DNA of 64,000 nt from Plotosus lineatus (Eukaryota > Chordata > Actinopteri > Siluriformes > Plotosidae). A model generated the notes under the pieces. The model worked only from the letters and a program-made list of their open reading frames with translations, did no database searches and was not told the DNA's origin. Every line of letters starts with the position of its first letter. Position 1 is the stretch's first letter. The DNA lies in NCBI GenBank assembly GCA_024760905.1, contig CM045751.1:8891001-8955000 (forward strand), written 5' to 3'. Positions 46,499 to 58,649 of this stretch are shown here, piece by piece. Both the position numbers and the translations under genes were made by a program.

Positions 46499-47045
46499 TC
46501 AGCTCACGAACATAATTGGTTCCCAGAAAGTGTGTGTAAGGCGAAAAGTTCGACTTCCGAACATTTATTTCCCGTAAGAAACCATTAAAATGAGAATAAT
46601 CCGTTCCCAGGTCCCCATAAAACATAATTTTCTACTAAATAAGCCTTAAAACTACACAAAAATATACCTTATTTTATGTATAATAAATGTGCTATTGTAT
46701 TGTAATTAAAGAAATAAACTGTACTGTATAATAAAGTGGTTTTATTTACCTTTGTGATGGCAGTTGATGGCTTGATGGAATGGAGTGAGAGGAGGAGGGA
46801 GGGAGGGACTTACTGTTTGGAAGGAGAGTTTGGAAACGCCTACTGTTTGGAAACACCCTTAGCCACACACGCACCCTTAATAGTTTCCTTGTTCTTAAGG
46901 ATGGGAGCAATGGTAGACTTAGCGTACTGGTACTGGGACGCCGAGTCACACAAACGCACACCTCGTTCGTGTTTTTCAATGATCTCCGCCTGTGGTGGGG
47001 TCTTTTTCGGTCCCATAATAGCAAAAGTACACTCAATATGGTCCA
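46499..47045 (+). mobile_element. Tigger element fragment, CAGTGATACCTC end
   Basis: TA|CAGTGATACCTCAGCTCACG at the left; the right end is lost where MITE copy 12 begins. Contains a minus-strand transposase start. Confidence 0.75.
46840..47016 (-). pseudogene. Tigger transposase N-terminal fragment (CENP-B-type HTH)
   Basis: The 58-codon stretch starts MGPKKTPPQAEIIEKHERGV, then RLCDSASQYQYAKSTIAPIL and KNKETIKGACVAKGVSKQ. It matches the first helix-turn-helix of Tigger/pogo transposases (EIIEKxExGVRxxDLAxxYxxxKSTIxTILKNKExIK). The catalytic DDE domain is absent and a stop follows. Confidence 0.85.
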
Positions 47046-47185
47046 AAATGAGTGCGTGCATGTGCTTCTGTATGTGTGTGTAGTTATATTTTATTTACAT
47101 CTTACGCATCGTTTTTGAATGTTTAATTGTTATTGTAAGCATTTATAGCATTGAATATGTATTGATTGATATTATATACACATAT
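47046..47185 (+). mobile_element. Tigger-like MITE (GATCCCTC family), copy 12, central fragment
   Basis: gcttctgtatgtgtgtgtag, ttttgaatgtttaattgtta and tgattgatattatatacac; resumes after the SINE at about 47546 with tacatgtatgtatatatcag and ends near 47585. Both terminal repeats are missing. Confidence 0.8.
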
Positions 47186-47545
47186 AGAGGGGAAGTGGTG
47201 GCCTAGTGGTATAGGACGATGGATCAGTGATTCTAAGGTTGGGTGTTCGAGTCCCACTCTCCACAAGGTTGTCACTATCCCCCACACTGCAGCTAACTGG
47301 GTTATCAGAGGCCGGCGATGTCTCTCACTGTCTGTGGTGAGAATTTCCTGTAAAAGAACCATTGCTGACTTTCGTAAAGAGGAGCTACAAAGCCGTCAGC
47401 GTGTTTCTGTCCCTTGCTAAAGGGTTGTGTCAGGAAGGGCATCCGACGTAAAAACCTATGCCAAATCAAATATGCGAATCAGATGATTCGCTGTGGTGAC
47501 CCCTGAAAAAGGGAAAAGCCGAAACAAAAAGAAGAAAGAAGAAGA
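47186..47545 (+). mobile_element. SINE-1 with an RTE-type tail
   Basis: The head gaagtggtggcctagtgg, box B gtgttcgagtccc and core gcagctaactgggttatcag are SINE-1, but after cagcgtgtttctgtccc the L2 tail is replaced by gggttgtgtcaggaagggc, atccgacgtaaaaacc, gattcgctgtggtgacccct and an AAG-rich end. The same tail terminates the RTE LINE fragment at 39367 (gctgtggcgacccctgaag). Confidence 0.9.
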
Positions 47546-47704
47546 TACATGTATGTATATATCAGTCGGGGGGGAGTTTGGGTGAGTGTATATATAATAT
47601 AGAGGATTTTCTGAGTAGATCCTTCCGTAGGAGAGTGCTCAATACTTTTTGGTAGAGCAAATAACAATAAATATAAATATAAACAATATATATATATATA
47701 TATA

Positions 47705-48412
47705 CAGGGAGTCCTCGGTTTACGACGCTGATCCGATTTTAAGACGCGATTTAACCCGAATTTCAGTGCAAGTCGGAACATACAATATACTGAAACGTAC
47801 TGTACGTACAGTGCTATAATAAAATGTAACAGTTAATGACAAAGTATTAAAAAAGAGAAAACAATTCCTTACCAGAAGAATTAAATACAGTAAGGGGGGA
47901 GAGACAGGCTTATTGTGCAGAAGAACCTGGGGCAGGTGAGCCTGAAGTAGTAGATGCAGCTGAGGTAGAGGGTACAGGATCTGTTGCAGGCCTCTCGACC
48001 CAACCTCTCTCATCCAAGATCTCCTTGTAGCATTGCATCAAATCCATGATGCGTCTGGAAACCCTAGTGAACTTTTCCAAGTTGGGATCCTGAGCCTCAA
48101 AAGTTGCCAACGCTTGCTGCCTCTTACACACCCGAAACTAGTTCGCGTTTGTTTACGTAACCGAGTAAGACGTAATGGCGTGTAATATTACAGTACCAAG
48201 ACTGAGCGAAGGGAAGCGACGCCATCTTCCTCATCCCACAACCACAAAACAGCTTATTCTTCCGGGTCGTGGGACCGAAACTAGTTTGCATTTGTTTACG
48301 TAACCGCGAAAGACGTAATGACGCGTAATATTATTTTTTATATTTTTATAGGGGCGCGTTTGTAACCACGAAACAGTGTAAGTCAGGACCAGTGTAAACT
48401 GAGGACTCCCTG
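47705..48412 (+). mobile_element. Tigger-like element, CAGGGAGTCCTC family
   Basis: TA|CAGGGAGTCCTCGGTTTACG to CTGAGGACTCCCTG|TA, 708 bp. It has a residual minus-strand coding fragment and two related segments (48128-48180, 48272-48325: aaactagttcgc / tttgtttacgtaaccg). Confidence 0.88.
47910..48131 (-). pseudogene. Probable Tigger-like transposase C-terminal fragment
   Basis: Reads MCKRQQALATFEAQDPNLEK, then FTRVSRRIMDLMQCYKEILD and ERGWVERPATDP with a Ser/Thr/Pro tail. C-termini of some Tigger-like transposases end in a YKEI-containing helix and a PSTSAA-type tail, so the assignment is likely but weaker than for the N-terminal fragments. Confidence 0.5.
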
Positions 48413-48414
48413 TA

Positions 48415-49336
48415 TAGTCTTGTCTCATATGTGGCCATTCATGTATAAAAGCCTTTAGGTGACAAAAGTATTGACCAATTTTCATTAACTATGGCTTAAA
48501 TTAATCCGATTAGTATTCAGAATATTTCCCACAATGGTTAACATACACTATACAGGTCCTGTACAGGACACATCTAGAACACCATATCATGCTGAGCAAT
48601 GCCCAAACACATTGAAACTTATTAGCAGAAACAAATTAAGAATGGAAAAAAATTATTATATTTAACACAAATTATTAATTCCATATCACATCTCTACGCC
48701 ACCAATAATAATGCTGACCATCTCAATAATTACTGGACCCAGAGTTCATCGAAGAACCAATACAAAATTGGGACATCACGGTTTAAGATCACCTCCAGTA
48801 CATAAGTATCACAAAGCTATGTAAATGTGTGGGAACATTACCAGACACAAATATCAACAGATTATTACTTCCCATTATGTTCCAAATCTACAAGTGGCTC
48901 AGATTTCTCACCCATGGGGTTGATAACAGACTGTTTTTTGCCATTTGATGAAAGAGCTGCTGTCTAAAATAGCTTACTGTGGATTAAAAATACAAAATAA
49001 TAATGGACTGGTACCATCATGGCCATGTTTGCTGAAAATTTTTGACCCTGAGTAATGCATTTAATTTTTCCATAGAACGTTATATTTACTACAGTATTGT
49101 GTGTTTAGTTATAAACAAGGCCATTTGATTATTTGTCTGCAGTAAATATAGACTTGAAACTGAAATTACGTCTTTCCAACAAGACTTTTGTCCAAACAAA
49201 AACAGGAATGCTTATATTTAAGAAGTTGTAAAAATTAAAATAAATTTATTTCCAATACTGCTGCCAGCACATATTATTCAGTCCCAACAGAGGGTTACTT
49301 TAAGTTATAGTTAATTAGAATCTTCTGAGATCTGGG
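48415..49336. other. Unique intronic sequence, no gene seen
   Basis: AT-rich without recognised repeats or exons. Confidence 0.5.
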
Positions 49337-49355
49337 ATTTTATACAGGAATGTCC

Positions 49356-49616
49356 ATGTCTGTCTTCCTTTCGGCTTTTTCCCTTTTACTCGGGAGTCGC
49401 CACAGCGAATCATCTTATTCGCATGTTTAATTTGGCAGAGGTTTTTACGTCGGATGCCCTTCCTGTCACAACCCTTTTTTAGCAAGGGACAGAAACACGC
49501 TGACGACTTTGCAGCCTACTCTTTACGAAAGTCAGCAATGGTTCTTTTACATGCCTCTCACCATAGACAGTGAGAGACATGGCCCGCCTTTGATAACCCA
49601 GTTAGCCGCACTGGGG
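49356..49616 (-). mobile_element. SINE-1 with RTE-type tail, 5'-truncated, 19-bp target duplication
   Basis: TTTATACAGGAATGTCCAT flanks the insert exactly (49337-49355, 49617-49635). Reversed RTE-type tail (agtcgccacagcgaatc, gacgtcggatgcccttcctg-like) leads into the SINE-1 core and stops at gttagccgcactgggg; the tRNA head is missing. Confidence 0.93.
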
Positions 49617-49680
49617 TTTATACAGGAATGTCCATATGTATGAAAATCCTTTTCAATGATTGCACATACACATATATGTA

Positions 49681-49864
49681 CAGAAACTCCCCGACTTACG
49701 TTTTTAATTGGTTCCGGACGGCCGAACGCAAGTTGAAAGTGAACGTACGTTGTTACAGTGACGTATGACAAAAGTCCGCAAAACAGTGTAACACAAAGAT
49801 CACAGAGACGACGTATTAACACAAGGCTAACACGCTATATAACTGATATATATGTGTGTGTGTG

Positions 49865-49924
<60 letters not shown>

Positions 49925-50093
49925 TACATACACACTCAGTCTGTAGTTTGTAAACAATGAATGCAGCGTCATTGCGTCATTACATCAGCATATTACGTAG
50001 ATACGTCTGAACTCAAAATTTGACTTTTTTTTCTTCGTAAAACGTAAAATCGAAAAAACATAAAACGGATGACCGTAAGCCGGGGAGCGTCTG
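49681..50093 (+). mobile_element. Tigger-like MITE, CAGACGGTCCTC family, copy 2
   Basis: TA|CAGAAACTCCCCGACTTACG to AGCCGGGGAGCGTCTG|TA; shares gtacgttgttacagtgac and cgtatgac with 13157. A (TA)n(CA)n tract has expanded inside (49853-49936). Confidence 0.83.
49853..49936. repeat. (TG)n(TA)n(CA)n compound microsatellite
   Basis: TG, then TA, then CA units; self-complementary overall. Confidence 0.93.
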
Positions 50094-50201
50094 TATAGTG
50101 CTTTTTTACAAATTGACATCGTCACAAAGCAACTTTACACATTAGAAAGGATTTTCAACAGTTCCTATTCCCCCTACCCTCCACATCCCTTTATACATAT
50201 A

Positions 50202-50658
50202 CAGGGAACCCTCACTTTCCGCGGTTAATGGGGACCGAGACCCTCCCGCGACCACTAATTTCCACGAAGTAGGATCAACAGCCCTGACTGACATATATGT
50301 GCATGCGTATGTGCATATAATATCAATAAATACATATTCAACACTATAAATGCTTATAATAACAATTAAACATTTAAAAATAATGCATAATATGTCAGTA
50401 GAATATAAATACACAAACACATATAGACACGTGTGAGCACACACACAGATGCTCCGCCTCACATAAAAATGTAAGTAGTTTTGTTGGGGGGGTTTTGGGT
50501 TGGTTTTTTTTTTTTGTTTGTTTGGGTTGTTTTTTTTTTTTTTTTTGCATATTTTTCCTCATTTTCCTTATTTTTTTATTTTTCGATGAATATTTTTGAA
50601 AACCCCGCGATGCACTGAAGCCACAGAGACTGAAGCAGGAAGTAGCAAGGGATCACTG
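50202..50658 (-). mobile_element. Tigger-like MITE (GATCCCTC family), copy 13
   Basis: TA|CAGGGAACCCTCACTTTCCGC to GCAAGGGATCACTG|TA, full length. Confidence 0.9.
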
Positions 50659-50660
50659 TA

Positions 50661-51229
50661 TATACTTGTGCATGGGGAATGGTACGATCCGATTGGTCTG
50701 ATACCTTTGGATTAAAGCATACCGAGTGGGTAATGCTTGAATCAGAACAGACACTTGTGGTTTGGCAGAACTACCTGGAGCAGACGGAGACTTTAATAAG
50801 TTTTATCATGGAGAAATACACCGTAAAACCTCGTTTTAGTTTGCTTTTCATTTGTTTCTATGTATTATATAATAAAACTCGGAATGAGTTTGAACTCATA
50901 CTGTTACACTGCAAGGATTACTCATATTTCCACGCAGTGTGTACTAAACTCTGAATAGGTTTAAAAAGTCACCTTTACCTACACAAAGATAACCTCTGCT
51001 CAGAGGATGCTAAGCTAAACTAACCTGCGTCATTCGAGGTTAATATGTAAAAACAAACCATAAAAACTGTCTTAGTTGGTCCTTCTTTATGTCTGCATGT
51101 AGCACATACTAAAACAATTATTTACATGAGATGTGATGAGTCGCTATTAAGATAACAGGAATTACCCGCCCAAAGCCTGCTTCAAGTAAGTTTGAATTAT
51201 TTACAAATATAAAAACAAACCATAAAATG
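50661..51229. other. Unique intronic sequence, no gene seen
   Basis: An open frame at 50679-50954 (91 codons) has no recognisable domain. Confidence 0.5.
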
Positions 51230-51230
51230 A

Positions 51231-51588
51231 AGAGGCACGGTGGCGTAGCAGTTAGCACGTCCGCCTCACAACAAGAAGGCCTGGGCTCGAATCCCAGCTC
51301 GGCCGTTTCTGTATGGAGTTTGTGCATGTTCTCGCTGTGTGTGTGGGTTCCCTCTGCATACTCTGGTTTCCACCCACAGTCAAAAAACATGCGCACTTAG
51401 CTAATTGGCTGTTCTATATCACCCCTAGGTGTGAGTCTGAATGGTTGTTCAAGTGTTGGCCTTGCAATGGCCTGGCTAACTGGCCAGGCTGTACCCCACC
51501 CTCGCCTAGAAATGGCTGAGATGGGCAGCAGCCTCCCTGCACCCCTATTTATGATTAATGGCTTAGAAAATGAACGAATGAATGGAAC
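51231..51588 (+). mobile_element. SINE-2 (V-SINE-like), near full length
   Basis: ggcacggtggcgtagcagtt (A box), gggctcgaatccc (B box), ggagtttgtgcatgttctcg, tccacccacagtc, tail ggcagcagcctccctgc to aacgaatgaatgg. Confidence 0.87.
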
Positions 51589-51604
51589 CATGTAAGATGC
51601 CTTT

Positions 51605-51885
51605 TTGTTAGCATCTATTAGGAGGCTGGAGCCTATCTCAGCTGACTCTGGGCGAAAGCAGGGTACAGCCTCAACAGCGCTTCAGACCATCACAGGACAA
51701 ACACACACAACCATTCACACTCACATATAGGAGAGATTGTGGACCGCTAATTAACATAATGTGCATCGCTTTGGACTGTGAAAGGAAACTAGAAAACACA
51801 GAGGAAACCCACATAGAACCCACATAGACATGGTGAAAACATGCAAACTCCACACAGCAGTGTCCAGGCCAAAGGCTCAAAAGGA
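51605..51885 (-). mobile_element. SINE-2 (V-SINE-like) fragment, reversed
   Basis: taggaggctggagcctatct, cacacaaccattcacactcac, ttggactgtgaaaggaaac and catgcaaactccacaca; head to head with the copy at 51231. Confidence 0.75.
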
Positions 51886-52111
51886 GCACTTTCTTCAATG
51901 AAGTGTATATTCAAAGCACTGAAAATCTTAACGTACATATGTATCGTATATTGGAATGGCATGCTAGCTAGCTAAGCTAGACGAATGACACATTATAAAC
52001 TGAAACTTCAAAAATTCTCGTTAAAGCTCAAGGGAACACCCTGTGCTGACTCTACTCTTCTTAAGAACACATTAAAACAAACAGTGGCTATCAGATAAGT
52101 ACTGCCAAGTA

Positions 52112-52956
52112 CAGTAGGCCCACGGTTTTCGCAATGGTTCGGTTCTGGCCCTTCACGTGGATCAAGAAAATCCACGAGTTATTGACACGGTTTTAAAATC
52201 GTATGTATGATATTACATGCGATATTTTTAATTTAATACTGTTATAATATTTATTAATGAATAAAGCGTTAGGTTCCTTATTAGAAGCTAGAGAACATGC
52301 AGAGCGTTTGAGTGACATCATAGGGCTTAAATAATCATTAAAAACACATGAAAAAAAACGTGAATTCACAATTCAAGCAATCACAATTATGACATGGGTG
52401 TGAAGAAGGAAAAAAATAGGTGTACACATCATCTGCAACCAATCAGCAGGAGGGAGAAACAAAAGCTCTCAGCCATTGGCTAAATTTGAATCACGTGCCA
52501 GTAACTTCCGGGTTTGCCGCTAATCCGCGAGTATTATAATAATAATAATAATAATAATAATGCAGTACTGTAAAATGTAGTAATGATGAAGTAAAAACTT
52601 TTTAATTTTGCACTGTGATATTTATTAATACATAACGCGCTTAGGTTCCTTACCAGAAGCTAGAGAACATGCAGAGCGTTTGAGTGACATCATATGGATT
52701 AAATAAACATTAAAAACACACGAAAAAAATGAATTCACAATTCAAGCAATCACGTTGATAACTTGAACGCGAAGGAGAAAAAAAAAAAAAAAAAAGGTGT
52801 ACACATCATCTGCAACCAATCAGCAGGAAGGAGAAACAAAAGCTTTCAGCTATTAGCTAAATTTGAATCACGTGCCAGTTACTTTACGGGTTTGTCGCCA
52901 ATCCACGAGTATGTGGGGGCGTGAGCGCTGAACCGCGAATGATTAAGGGCCTATTG
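52112..52956 (+). mobile_element. Tigger-like element, CAGTAGGCCC family, copy 2, with internal tandem duplication
   Basis: TA|CAGTAGGCCCACGGTTTTCGC to TTAAGGGCCTATTG|TA. Two similar blocks of about 290 bp (52247-52535 and 52618-52912) sit 372 bp apart, each with gaagctagagaacatgcaga, cagagcgtttgagtgacatc and caatcagcagga. Confidence 0.87.
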
Positions 52957-52959
52957 TAC

Positions 52960-53593
52960 ATCGATCCCCAGTACCTTACTTTTTCTCTGATAATTAATAA
53001 ATATGATCCTCAATTTTTTTTTTAATTTGGGGTCTGAAACTTGTTAGCCAGACATCGGACACACCAAATTCTCTTATTTCTTTTTTCTCGACTTCCTTTG
53101 TTCATTTTCTATCTGAAGCTTCCTTCCAGATTCGCGCTGCTCGTGGTAAATACATGAAACTTAGAAGACGCTCTCAAGAGGTATATCTGTTCTGATCTGC
53201 CGTAGCCAGCCAAGCAGGATGAGGATCCAAACCCGACGTAAATATAAAAAGGATCATTCTAAGCTTGCATACATAAAACAATTAAAATTTATATAAGTAA
53301 TTACAACCAATGAAAACACACTTGTGAGAACTGTAGCTCATCGTATATTCGACGTCTGCTAATTAATCTCCCTGAACCGTACACAGGACCTTTAAATCAG
53401 AAAACCAACGCTGACGTTGCATAAGTAGAGCTCAGAGGTCTTCAACTAAAACACAGAGCTTTACACGTGATTATTAAATTTCTCATTGGAACACTAGCTT
53501 TATATACCACGGCTTCCAACTTCAACTTCCAGCTCTGGTGTGTCATTTTGTATTAGAAACCTCCACGACAAGTTTATGCCAAATAAAACAAAA

Positions 53594-53627
<34 letters not shown>

Positions 53628-54580
53628 TGTTTGCTTCTGGAAAGAGTGAACAAATCTCAGTCCGTTTAAAACCACTTTTGATCAGTTCATACCTATATTT
53701 AGAGCAGCTGCCTTCATTGCTGGGAAATGTGCTGATGAAAAAGGACAGGAATAACATCACGTTTGCACATTAACCAAAACATAATATGAAACTCAGAATG
53801 GGGGGGCGGGGTTTCTGTCTCATTCAAGCTTACAATTATGTCGAGTTGTACGATCAGCATCATGTGAGCTGTAATACTTTCCATCCTTTTTTTTATTTAA
53901 GCGCACTGATCTGCCCGATTCTGCTCCGACCACAGAGACTAATAGGAAATGATGTGGATAGTGAATAAAGCAGACAGGACGTGGCTGTTTGTGTTGGGCT
54001 CCGTCCCAGCAGAGTTGAGCAGTTCACGTTGTCCTGTGACCGCAGGACGGGAGGAAAAGCGAGTTAGCTGCTTCTAAAAGCGGCACGGATGCTCGTGTGT
54101 GGTTCATTCATACGTGTTGAGGTAAAGCCTCAGCCCCTTGCATACAGCCATTATGAAATCTATTCGCCGCTCGCTGCTCACTAAGTGAACAGAAATTAAT
54201 TTAAATCGATAAAAGATGAAAGCGTCGAAAGTTCTTCGGAACCGTTCACTTGTTTTTACATTTAATTCAGATCATCTCAACGGTATTATCTGGTTATTAG
54301 AGAGCAGTGCTGCTGAATTTCCGAGTACGACTGATCACAAGGGGATGAATCACTTTCTCTAAAAATTTCTCTGATATTGTTTTAATGTTAGAATACTGAA
54401 ATCTTAAAAGTACAATATCAATGCACACCTTCCAATACATTTTCCTTTCTGCAGATAAAGCATACTGAACGCGACCTCAAAAAATTAAGCCGGACACGAA
54501 TTAGATTTGTTAAAAAAAGAAAAGTAATAAATGTACCAGTGATGCTTTCTTGTCAGAGAATATTTAACGTTTACAAAAGT
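52960..54580. other. Unique intronic block
   Basis: Poly-A at 53599-53622. 53970-54270 is balanced and CpG-containing (gccgctcgctgctcac), a candidate regulatory element. No exon supported. Confidence 0.4.
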
Positions 54581-54583
54581 ATA

Positions 54584-55052
54584 CAGAGATCCCTCGCTAC
54601 TTCGCGCTTCAATGCATTGTTTTTTTTTAAATATTCATCGAATTAAAAAATAAGGAAGTTAAGGAAGAATAGGGGAAAAAGTTAAGGAAAATGCAGCAAA
54701 ACAAGGACAATTATTCAAAAAAAAAAAAAAAAAAAAATCCTAAACAATCACAAAACAAAAACAACCCAAAACCCCCCAACAAAACTACTTACATTGTTGT
54801 AAGGTGCGCATTTGAGTGCGTGTAGACGTATCTGCATGCGCACACGCGTTTGTATGTGTGTGTATTTATATATTTTTTTTTACATCTTATGCATTATTTT
54901 TGAATGTTTAATTGTTATTATAAGCATTTATAGCATTGGATATGTATTTATTGATATTATATACACATATACATGTACATATACGTCAGTCACGGGGGGT
55001 TGGGGAGGGGATCTCGGTCCCACTTAACCGCGGAAAGTGAGGGTAATCCCTG
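54584..55052 (+). mobile_element. Tigger-like MITE (GATCCCTC family), copy 14
   Basis: TA|CAGAGATCCCTCGCTACTTCG to GTGAGGGTAATCCCTG|TA, with a slightly shortened left arm. Confidence 0.88.
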
Positions 55053-56215
55053 TAATTCAAATATTATCAGTGCTTTCATGTAAAGCTCAAAGATGCAGAG
55101 AGAAAAAAAATTAACACGGAAAATAACGATTTGTCAGTTACTTAACAAGCAGCAGCTTTTTTATTATTTTTAGCTTCAAGAGGGCGAGTGAGGGGGGAAA
55201 AAAAGGCATTGAGTGAATGGACGTGGGGATTCGTAGATGTTATAATTAAAAAAATGATAAAAGGTACAGTACTAACTTACTTCATGAACATTCCATAACA
55301 TTACATGTAACTACTAGCTAATAAAAGGCTTCGTTCCTCAATGCAGATGAAAATGATTATTAGTAAACCATGGCTATTAGAAACAATAAAGTTCGAGGTG
55401 GTATAAGTAGGTTTACTTTACATGCAGCAGCATTCTATAATCACTTCATAGAACAGACCGACATGCAGATTTTTTCCTTACAGATTACCTATGGTTTTAT
55501 TGGGTGGGCGTCATGATGCTTCGGGGTGTAGTCAGTGATGTGAATTTGATATAGCTACCCTATGCTTGATGTAAATTCTTCACTGAAATCACAGTACAGG
55601 AATTTCAGTCTGGGTATACACTACAGTGGATTGACCCATGACTGATTTCTCATAAACCTATTTGATGGACAAAATTATGACATCATCATGATCATCATCA
55701 TAATTATGAGTAGCAGTAGTAGTATTAGAAGTATTTGTATTATTATTATTAGCCACCACATCCATAAACATAATCCTAAACTTGGATATGTATTAACCAT
55801 GCCTTTGCTTTATTAAAAGGGAAAAAAAAGGAAAAAAAAAAAACAAAAAGAAAAAAACAAAAACAAAAAGCAATTCCATGCTGAGCAACAAACTGCTGGC
55901 AACTGAAATATGAGGCGTATTAAAATGCCATCGATAAGTTAAGTGAGTAGATATCTTATCTGAAGCATACAGGAGCCATATGGTGCCACGGCCAGTGCCG
56001 CCTGTTGCTGGTGTAACAATGGCCTGGTGTAGACAGTGAGCGCCAGCCGCTGCTTGACAAATGGCCGCTAGTCTGTGTCCTGTAAGCACCAAGAGTAACG
56101 TTCATATTTGCATTTTTCCCCTTACAGGTGCAGAAAGCGACGAAACCAGATGTCAACTCAAGCGCTGTTTGCCTTCTGCAGCTCAATAGCCTAGTGCATG
56201 CACGCACACGCGCAC

Positions 56216-56246
<31 letters not shown>
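56216..56246. repeat. (CA)n microsatellite flanked by CG-containing repeats
   Basis: About 15 CA units within a longer alternating purine-pyrimidine stretch (56198-56262). Confidence 0.93.
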
Positions 56247-56248
<2 letters not shown>

Positions 56249-56746
56249 CACACGCGCGCACACTCCTCCCTGGCTCAGCAACAGGAAAGACAATAGGGTC
56301 TCTCTGTGTTGTGTCCATTCCCCCACAATCCTCCATTCCCAGAGGTAACCCAATCCACTATGCTGGAGCAATGCACCTATTCTCTTCCCATTTCACAAAT
56401 GAAACACTGCAGTATTTTTCTCTCTAGCTATGCTCACAAAAAAAAAGAAAAGAAAAAACAGTCAGATAAAAATACAGAAATAAGTAAACTTTTCACCTCG
56501 ATTTGGATTGATTATTAAAGGCCACCCCTCAAATGCATAGATATGACAACGCAAGATATCCAGGCACTATTTCAAGAATTCAATTTACTCTGAAGGATAC
56601 ATATGCAATCAAGTCTGTTTAGTCCTCCTGTACAAATATATACACATTTCATACTTCCTGATTTTCTTTTACATTTGTGTAAAATGGTAAGGGGTATATA
56701 TATATATAGGTACATGTAGGAACAGGTAAATATCATACCTTATTGA

Positions 56747-56749
56747 AAA

Positions 56750-56810
<61 letters not shown>
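56747..56810. repeat. (TA)n microsatellite
   Basis: About 31 units. Confidence 0.97.
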
Positions 56811-56816
<6 letters not shown>

Positions 56817-57874
56817 ATACATGCGCCCGTGTGCGTAAAATGCTGTTTGTCCACGCCAATTAAATACCCTGCCTGCTAGTAATAAACTCCACCACCTTAC
56901 AGTGGTACGCTCAGGTGTAAACCCATCACACTTCTAATGTGTAGTTTTAGCCTGCAGAAATTAAAAAAGTATACCTTTCAATGATTTATCAAAAATGACT
57001 GTTGCATCAGCGGTCTTATTGGGGCAGTGGTATGCTTTACATTGTTTTTTAATTCAGGATATTACAATGATATTACCGTGCTAAAGATACATTCAAACAG
57101 CTATGTGAACAAAGGATTTACTCTCGGGCTTATTGTCAATGAAAGGTACAAATTAGCGTATAATGAGTGTTCAGTTGCACACACCACCTGAACGTGTGAG
57201 AAAAACAGCATTTGATCCATGCATACATGTTTCAAATCTGTACACAAATAAACAAACATGTCAGTATTCCTGCACGTTTCAATCATTTTAAACCAATCAG
57301 TGTCCAGGCCAAAGCTCCTGATTTTCATGCTCAACAGGTCTTCCCAATAAACAAGCTGAAAACTTATCGCGTACTTCTGTTAAACCATATTTATTCTTCA
57401 GCTGGATCCGTTCTCAAAGAGCGCATTTGCTTTCCCAAGACAAGGTCACATCAGGGGTCAAGTCTCAATCTGTTTACTGTAGTCAATGATGACGACCCAG
57501 TTAGAGGAGACAAACAACACTTTGTGTCTCGCTGGACTTTCCTTCTATTCTTTTCTTTTTTCTTTTTTCAATAAAGGCCACAGTGAAAAATAAGGCAATA
57601 ATTAACTGTGAGAAAGGAGGCTTAGTCCTAAATCACACAATAGTGGAACTTGTTTCAGAAAGCTGTGAGACTGGGACAATAATATGAGTCCTCTTCCCCT
57701 CAGTATTTCCTTCAGAGCTCCCTCGAGATTTCAAACTCAAATATTCCACGATAATTACTTTTATATATTAAAAAGAATGCAAATCCATGCGAAACATATG
57801 GAATGACATGCTTTGAATTTTTAAATCCTCTGAGAGCTGAATCTGATTTGAGAAACTCTACATTCTTAGGTGTA

Positions 57875-58307
57875 CAGGGATCCTTCACTTTCCGCGGTTA
57901 ATAGGGACCAACCCCCCCCCCCCCCGATTTCCGCGAAGTAGAATCGACCCCCCCTCCCCGCCACTGACGTATGTACGCGTATATAATATCAATATACATA
58001 TTCGACACTATAAATAATTATAAAAACAAACATTCAAAAATAATGCAGGAGATGTAAATAAAATATAAATACACACACATTTACAGACGAGTGCACACAT
58101 ACACACACAAATGCGTGCGCGTACACACACGCGCACACTCAGATGCGCACCTCACATAAGAATGTAAGCAGTTTTGTTTGTTTATTTGGAGGTTTTTTGT
58201 ACAATTGGCCTTGTTTTGTGGAATTTTCCTGAACGTTTTATTTTTCAATGACTATTTTTGAAAAGTCCACGATGCACTGAAGCCGCAGAAACTGACAGGG
58301 ATCACTA
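57875..58307 (-). mobile_element. Tigger-like MITE (GATCCCTC family), copy 15
   Basis: TA|CAGGGATCCTTCACTTTCCGC to GACAGGGATCACTA|TA; last TIR base mutated. CG-rich alternating run in its middle (58108-58135). Confidence 0.88.
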
Positions 58308-58309
58308 TA

Positions 58310-58649
58310 TATTCTAATAAAGCACTTTAAACTGATGTTACTCACATGAAAAATCGGGATATTGACTCAAACATAGTCAATGAGATCAGTTTATTCAGCT
58401 TTTAAAAAGACTGGATTGTAAACAAATGAGGAAAGTACAAAGCTAAGCATTAGCCGCGCCCCTCCCCCCCCCCAAAAAAAAAAAAAAAACTTAGCATCTT
58501 TTCCTGCTAAGTATTCACGTCTTTCTTTCTTCTTTTTTTCCCCTTCAAAGTAAGAATTGGATAATTTAACAAGCTATAATTATAACTTTGTGTCCGTGAA
58601 GCACGGGTCGAGCTAGTTTGTAACAATAAAACTCTGTAAACACAGATAG
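58310..58649. other. Unique sequence next to the CpG-rich block
   Basis: C/A run at 58460-58490. No gene seen. Confidence 0.5.

Larger units (their letters stand above)
55055..57872. other. Intronic block of 2.8 kb, largely unique
   Basis: Holds an exact ACATTCCA (55288-55295), (TTA)n near 55735-55752, an A-rich run (55820-55870), (CA)n (56216-56246) and (TA)n (56747-56810). 55910-56110 has paired GATA sites (atcgataag, gatatcttatct). No exon supported. Confidence 0.45.

Noticed and set aside
50679..50954. Plus-strand 91-codon frame
   Set aside because: No homology, no codon-like pattern and no splice sites in a suitable phase.
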